Source of the DNA: Vespula vulgaris
Taxonomy: Eukaryota > Arthropoda > Insecta > Hymenoptera > Vespidae
Assembly: GCF_905475345.1 (NCBI RefSeq)
Contig: NC_066587.1
Span: 12,813,558-12,877,557 of the forward strand
Reading direction: 5' to 3'
DNA: 64,000 nt
In this document: positions 59,949-64,000 of the stretch, piece by piece
Numbering within the stretch: the stretch's first letter is position 1
How the letters are laid out: every line of letters begins with the position of its first letter
The notes under the pieces: model-generated
Told to the model about the DNA's origin: nothing
Databases searched by the model: none
What the model saw: the letters and a program-made list of their open reading frames with translations, nothing else
Program-made: the position numbers and the translations under genes

Positions 59949-62882
59949 TCATTTATAAATCGATAATTTAGAAGCTTTTCGTATCAATTCTGCCAGCTTT
60001 GAGAGTCCCTACATATAACAAAAAAATTATCATTATATAATAAATATTTCTTACTTTTTGAAATTGTACCTAAACAAATCATAAAGAACTGACCCTTTCA
60101 ATCTCCTCTTGAGTTCCATAACTATAGGATAAACGTATGTGTTGGTCCGGTTTATTGATGTCATAATTAAATACATTTCCAGGGATTATGAAAATACCAT
60201 TGGGTACACACTTTTCCTTTATAAATTTTGATGTATCATCAATTCCGATTAGTTTCAGCCATATAAAGAAACCACCTTTAGGCTCTGTCCATTCGGCCAA
60301 TCCTATTCATGTTATAATCATTTTTTATAATTAAATCCGATAAGATTGTACGCAATGTTTTTCATAGTAAGATAAAGTGCTCTCAATTACCTGTAAGGTG
60401 TTTTTCAATTTCCTTTAGCATAATGTTACGTCTTGTTCGATAAAAATCTTGAATACTCTTGAAATGTTGATCGAGTCGATCCTTTCCCCACAAATCAAAT
60501 AATTTGAACAAAAGAACCTGCGAAATAAAAAGATTGTTGACAATTTTTACATGATACTTTCTGTTATTATCGCTACAATGATAAATATAAGTGTTTTATT
60601 TACCTGTGATAATGAGTTGGCTTGTAAAACGCTATTTTCTACATGCATTATTAATTTACTCAATAATTCAGTATGAGCCGTGATGCAACCTAATCTCATA
60701 CCTGCGCTGATAATTTTACTAATAGAATCCAACCTTATAACGCGTCCCTCGGTATCCAACGAAAAGAGAGACGTAGGTTGTTTATTTAAAAAATTAATAA
60801 AATAGTATGCGTCGTCCTCTATAATAAGGAAATTGTATTTCTGTGCCAATTCATATATTTGCTTCTTACGGCTCTCGGACAATACAGTTCCCGTTGGATT
60901 TGCACCAATAGGGTTGATATATATTAACTAAATAATAATTTTTATAAGTTTTACGAGAATCCCACAAGATACAACTTTTACACAGTTATTCTGTAATTTT
61001 CATTTGCGCTGAATTTTTTAATTTTATTTTATTTACCTTCGGTAATGGCCTTCCATCACGTAATCTTTCTTCGCATACTTTAATTATTTGCTCAGGAATG
61101 ATACCGTCAGCATCCTGGGTAATTTCTATGAAATCAACATTCAAAGATGCTAGCTGCAACGGGTATATCAAAATGTTATCATCAAAGGACTTTTTATAAC
61201 TCGTTAAGAAAAAAGAAGAAATCACGACATTATGATCGATTATTGATTAATTGTAGCCAAAGTAGAAATATTTCTTACAATTTATCTTCGTCTTAAATAT
61301 GATGAAAAATAGTATATTGTAAATGTTAATGTGTTTATAGTAAAAATACGTATTAATAGCAAATATTTAGTATTTGTAAAGATATTTTTTTGAAAAAATG
61401 TAATGTGGACATTGCCTGAGATAATAAAAATATTTAATTAAATATTATGTTTAAAACCAAAAAAATGTTATCGATATATATTATTGAGATAACAATGTTT
61501 AATTAAATAAATAACGTAAAACGATTTACAAATATTATTTCCATTTTTATGTATAATAAATAAATAAATATATATGTATATATAAGATGTTCAAAAAAAG
61601 CATTCAATATTTATACAGTACAGCGAACATACTATGAGTAAAAAAGTCGTAGCAAACATAGGTCGAAAGATCAACCATTTCTGAGATATAAACATTTTTG
61701 TATGTTAGTATCCTGATAGACTTACTGGCTTCTATCATCACGTGCGATGTTTTTTTTACGATAAATCGTATTCTGAATGCTTTCACTTAGTCTTCAAAAT
61801 TACATCGGCAATTAGACAGTTATCAGCAATTTTATGTCTTTACATGGAAAATTTTTCTAATCGAAACGCTGTTTCAAAATTTGATCAACGTTTTCGCGAA
61901 TCAGACTCATTTCAGTGGATTGGACGAGGTGGATCAGTTGCAAGATCCTTTCGATCACCCAATTTCAACTCTTTGGATTTCTTTTTATGAAGATATTTGA
62001 AAAGCAAAGTGCATTCTTCGCCGATAAATAACTTAGGAAAAACGGTTGATCTTTCAACCTGTTTACTAAGACTTTTTTACTCAGTATGATGTATTCTATT
62101 ATCTAATATTGAATGTTTCTTTTTTAAATAGTCTCTACATACAATATGATATAGATAAAATTTAATTGCATAACAATTTAATTATATTGTAATTAATAAT
62201 TTAAATGTAGTTAACAATTTTCATTCACTCACTGTATTGATAGTAGCTGTATATGTTGGTGATTGAACCATAATTGGATCACCTTCATCAATAAACATCT
62301 CATAAATTTTGGAACAAGCATCTTGCGAACCACAAGTAAATATTACGTCCCAATTTTTCCATTTAGGATTGTGCCATTTGGATTGAAATTCTCGGAACTT
62401 TTTCATCAAAGGCAAATATCTATGCAAAAACGTTGCAATATATAAAATAAAAAATACTATTTTGTAATACTTTACCCTCTAGCAGATCCATATTGAAGTG
62501 CTGATGCTAATTCTTGACCGTCGAGTTTCGAACATGTTCCATCTTTGTAGGTCACGTTTAATTCTTTATAAGGATAAGTCTCGGTATTTGGCAATCCACC
62601 AGCAAAACTTATTGCATCTGGATTATTACTGTTTAAGTAAGTCTCAGCTAGAATTTATAATAAAATATATGATATAATATTATAGTGAAATGTGTAAAAT
62701 ATATCGAATGATAAATATGTTAGTGAAATCTTTATGATAGTTACAATTGAGCGTGATAAAAATTTATAAAGAATAAATTCTTATCTCGCTCAATAAAATA
62801 TGTTTTAAATCTTACTTATTTGCCGTATCAGATTTCCTCTTCTTCTAAGAGTGATCTTTGAAAAAAATGTTGAATAATCCAT
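59949..62882 (-). CDS. Kynurenine/alpha-aminoadipate aminotransferase (AADAT/KAT II-like), PLP-dependent
   Basis: Eight coding exons in minus order: 62882-62816, 62647-62476, 62419-62233, 61153-61037, 60927-60604, 60517-60391, 60302-60094 and 60008-59949 (420 residues; human 425). Phases match at every junction. It is a fold-type I aminotransferase converting kynurenine to kynurenate or 2-aminoadipate to 2-oxoadipate. Visible blocks: ISFAGGLPNTETYPY, LQYGSARGYLPL, VIFTCGSQDACSKIYE, VQSPTYTATINT, NPIGANPTGT (N191), IIEDDAYYF, the PLP lysine K252 in RLDSISKIISAGMRLG, and HIRLSYSYG near the end with the substrate-binding Arg. The donor of exon 7 is GTCAGT. The third intron (61154-62232) hosts a dead transposon. 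No strong mitochondrial presequence is evident, and substrate choice cannot be read from sequence. Confidence 0.93.
61586..62131 (+). mobile_element. Dead DNA transposon (Tc1/mariner-like transposase remnant) with about 90-bp terminal inverted repeats
   Basis: The ends 61586-61676 and 62043-62131 are imperfect inverted repeats of each other; both contain TTCAATATT, GAGTAAAAAAGTC and GAAAGATCAACC in matching order. Between them a plus-strand frame (61742-61990) ends with a block like the C-terminal catalytic region common in insect IS630/Tc1/mariner-type transposases (WIGRGGSVA, then FRSPNFNSLDFFL). The frame is broken by a TGA where a Trp is usual, and continues after it (RYLKSKV). At 546 bp it is far too short for an intact element, so it is an internally deleted, decayed copy. 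It lies in the third intron of the aminotransferase, in antisense orientation to it. Confidence 0.7.
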
Positions 62883-63538
62883 TGTTATATTTCTTATTAT
62901 GCTTTTCAAATCGGTCTGTATCACGTTAATGTTCTCTTATGAAATGCAAAATAATGACTGGAAAGACAATTTTATTCAAAAGTCAAAACTGATAAGAGAA
63001 TTATAAGAGGATAAGTAAGCGTAAAAGAAAAATTACGCGAAGTTATCGTATTTTATCGAATTTAAAATAAGAGTCATAACGATAACACGATAATAACATA
63101 TTTCATAATAATTCTATCGACGCTTTTTTAATTGACCTCTTGCATTTTATAAATGTATTTGCATTATTATGCATTATAGATATTTTATTATAATGAAAAT
63201 AAGTATATCAATAATATATTCCATAGAATGTAAAAATAAAGAATTGATTTTTTTACTTTAAAAAACAAAAATTATCTGTTTATCTATTTCATAAAAATAT
63301 AAAATAAATAGTATAATTTTCGGTAAATCAATTTTATTCGACGAGACAATTACTTATAATTGAAATATTATAAAATATAAAAAAAGGAGATAGAATGTAA
63401 GGAGAAGATGAAATTTTTTATATTTAAGGGATTATGTGATTATTGTGATATATTTTTAGGAAATTATATGGAATATATTTAAATAACAACTCATAAATAT
63501 ATAAAATCCATTTGTTTCATTAGTTTAATATATTTGTT
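62883..63538. other. AT-rich spacer between the aminotransferase and the right-edge gene
   Basis: This contains the aminotransferase promoter and 5' UTR and the 3' UTR of the right-edge gene. It is extremely AT-rich, with no recognised element or gene. Confidence 0.5.
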
Positions 63539-64000
63539 TTACGAGAGGCAAGAATATGCTTCTAATAACTTCTCTAATTTAAACTGTGATACATTAGGTC
63601 GTAGTTTAATGAATTCAACCAAACTATTTGCAACTTGCTTATTACATATACATAGGATATCTTTTATATGGTCAGTACTATATATTCCTAACATTTCCAC
63701 CCAATATCTTTCTAAGTAGTCAATAAGTTCAATAGTTATATCATCCAGACGAGTTTTAAAATCATCTTGTTCAGCTGCAAAATATGTTTGATAATATTTC
63801 TATATGAAATCAATATATGGTAATATTTTAGATCATTGATACTATTATACAAATACCTGATTTAAGTTTGCAGATGATGTTTATTATAATACTGTTTATT
63901 TCTGGTATAATACATGTTTTAGTTTTTTGAATGTATAATATTATTTCAATACATTCCTGAATACACAAAGCAGAATTCTCGTCAATTGGAATTAAATTAC
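63539..64000 (-). CDS. 3' end of an unidentified gene (partial, runs off the right edge)
   Basis: Two minus-strand exons are visible: 64000-63857 (open to the edge) and 63774-63539, joined in phase across an 82-bp GT-AG intron, with stop TAA at 63539-63541. About 126 residues can be read. They look helical: the first exon has IDENSALCIQECIEIILYIQ, and the second has ITIELIDYLERYWVEMLG, ILCICNKQVANSL and ends LEKLLEAYSCLS. This resembles the C-terminus of a HEAT/ARM-type solenoid protein, but I do not recognise the family and give no function. The matching phase, good splice sites and amphipathic helix pattern support a real gene. Confidence 0.6.

Noticed and set aside
1..64000. tRNA, rRNA, known microRNA or CRISPR array
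   Set aside because: Looked for by eye on both strands; no cloverleaf-like gene, known seed-plus-hairpin, or regularly spaced direct repeats were found. Dinucleotide and triplet tracts are simple microsatellites.

Overview
The window is nuclear DNA of an animal, most likely a holometabolous insect and probably a hymenopteran. This is inferred from AT-rich introns and spacers, long GA/CT, CGA and TAA microsatellites, short GT-AG introns, and a gene set matching insect orthologues (non-muscle myosin zipper, ECSIT, JTB, gankyrin, eIF3d, SOCS). There are no operons of bacterial type, no CRISPR array and no RNA gene that I could recognise. Most long ORFs on the opposite strand of the myosin gene, or built from simple repeats, are not genes.

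Layout. 1-3115 (+): last three coding exons of a CDC34/UBE2R ubiquitin-conjugating enzyme; its 5' exons lie left of the window. 3116-6257: AT-rich spacer. 6258-10352 (-): three tightly packed head-to-tail genes, in transcription order ECSIT, JTB, GSTCD. 10822-11984 (+): PSMD10/gankyrin, divergent from ECSIT across 469 bp. 14233-36983 (-): the whole non-muscle myosin II heavy chain gene (zipper), eight constitutive coding exons reconstructed to 1962 residues, with an 11.5-kb first coding intron and a 4.9-kb intron at the loop-1 position that holds two candidate in-frame micro-exons. 38710-40205 (+): low-specificity L-threonine aldolase, four exons. 40461-42405 (-): eIF3 subunit D, three exons, convergent with the aldolase. 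46.2-56.7 kb (+): a SOCS gene of the CISH/SOCS2 type, with one large coding exon (54717-56675), a likely distant 5' non-coding exon near 46.3-46.9 kb carrying three consensus STAT sites, and a uORF just before the start codon. 59949-62882 (-): kynurenine/alpha-aminoadipate aminotransferase, eight exons, with a dead DNA-transposon copy in one intron. 63539-64000 (-): 3' end of an unidentified gene.

The genes do not form one pathway. Housekeeping genes (eIF3d, gankyrin, UBE2R, ECSIT-JTB-GSTCD) sit compactly, while the developmental and signalling genes (zipper, SOCS) have very long AT- and microsatellite-rich introns. The most interesting points are the candidate loop-1 micro-exons of myosin, the SOCS gene (BC-box Cys replaced by Ala, very long Cys/Gly-rich N-terminus, uORF, STAT-site cluster), the possible dicistronic JTB-GSTCD arrangement, and the TIR-flanked transposon remnant.

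All exon boundaries were read by eye from GT/AG sites, phase and family similarity. Reading-frame continuity was checked arithmetically for every multi-exon gene.
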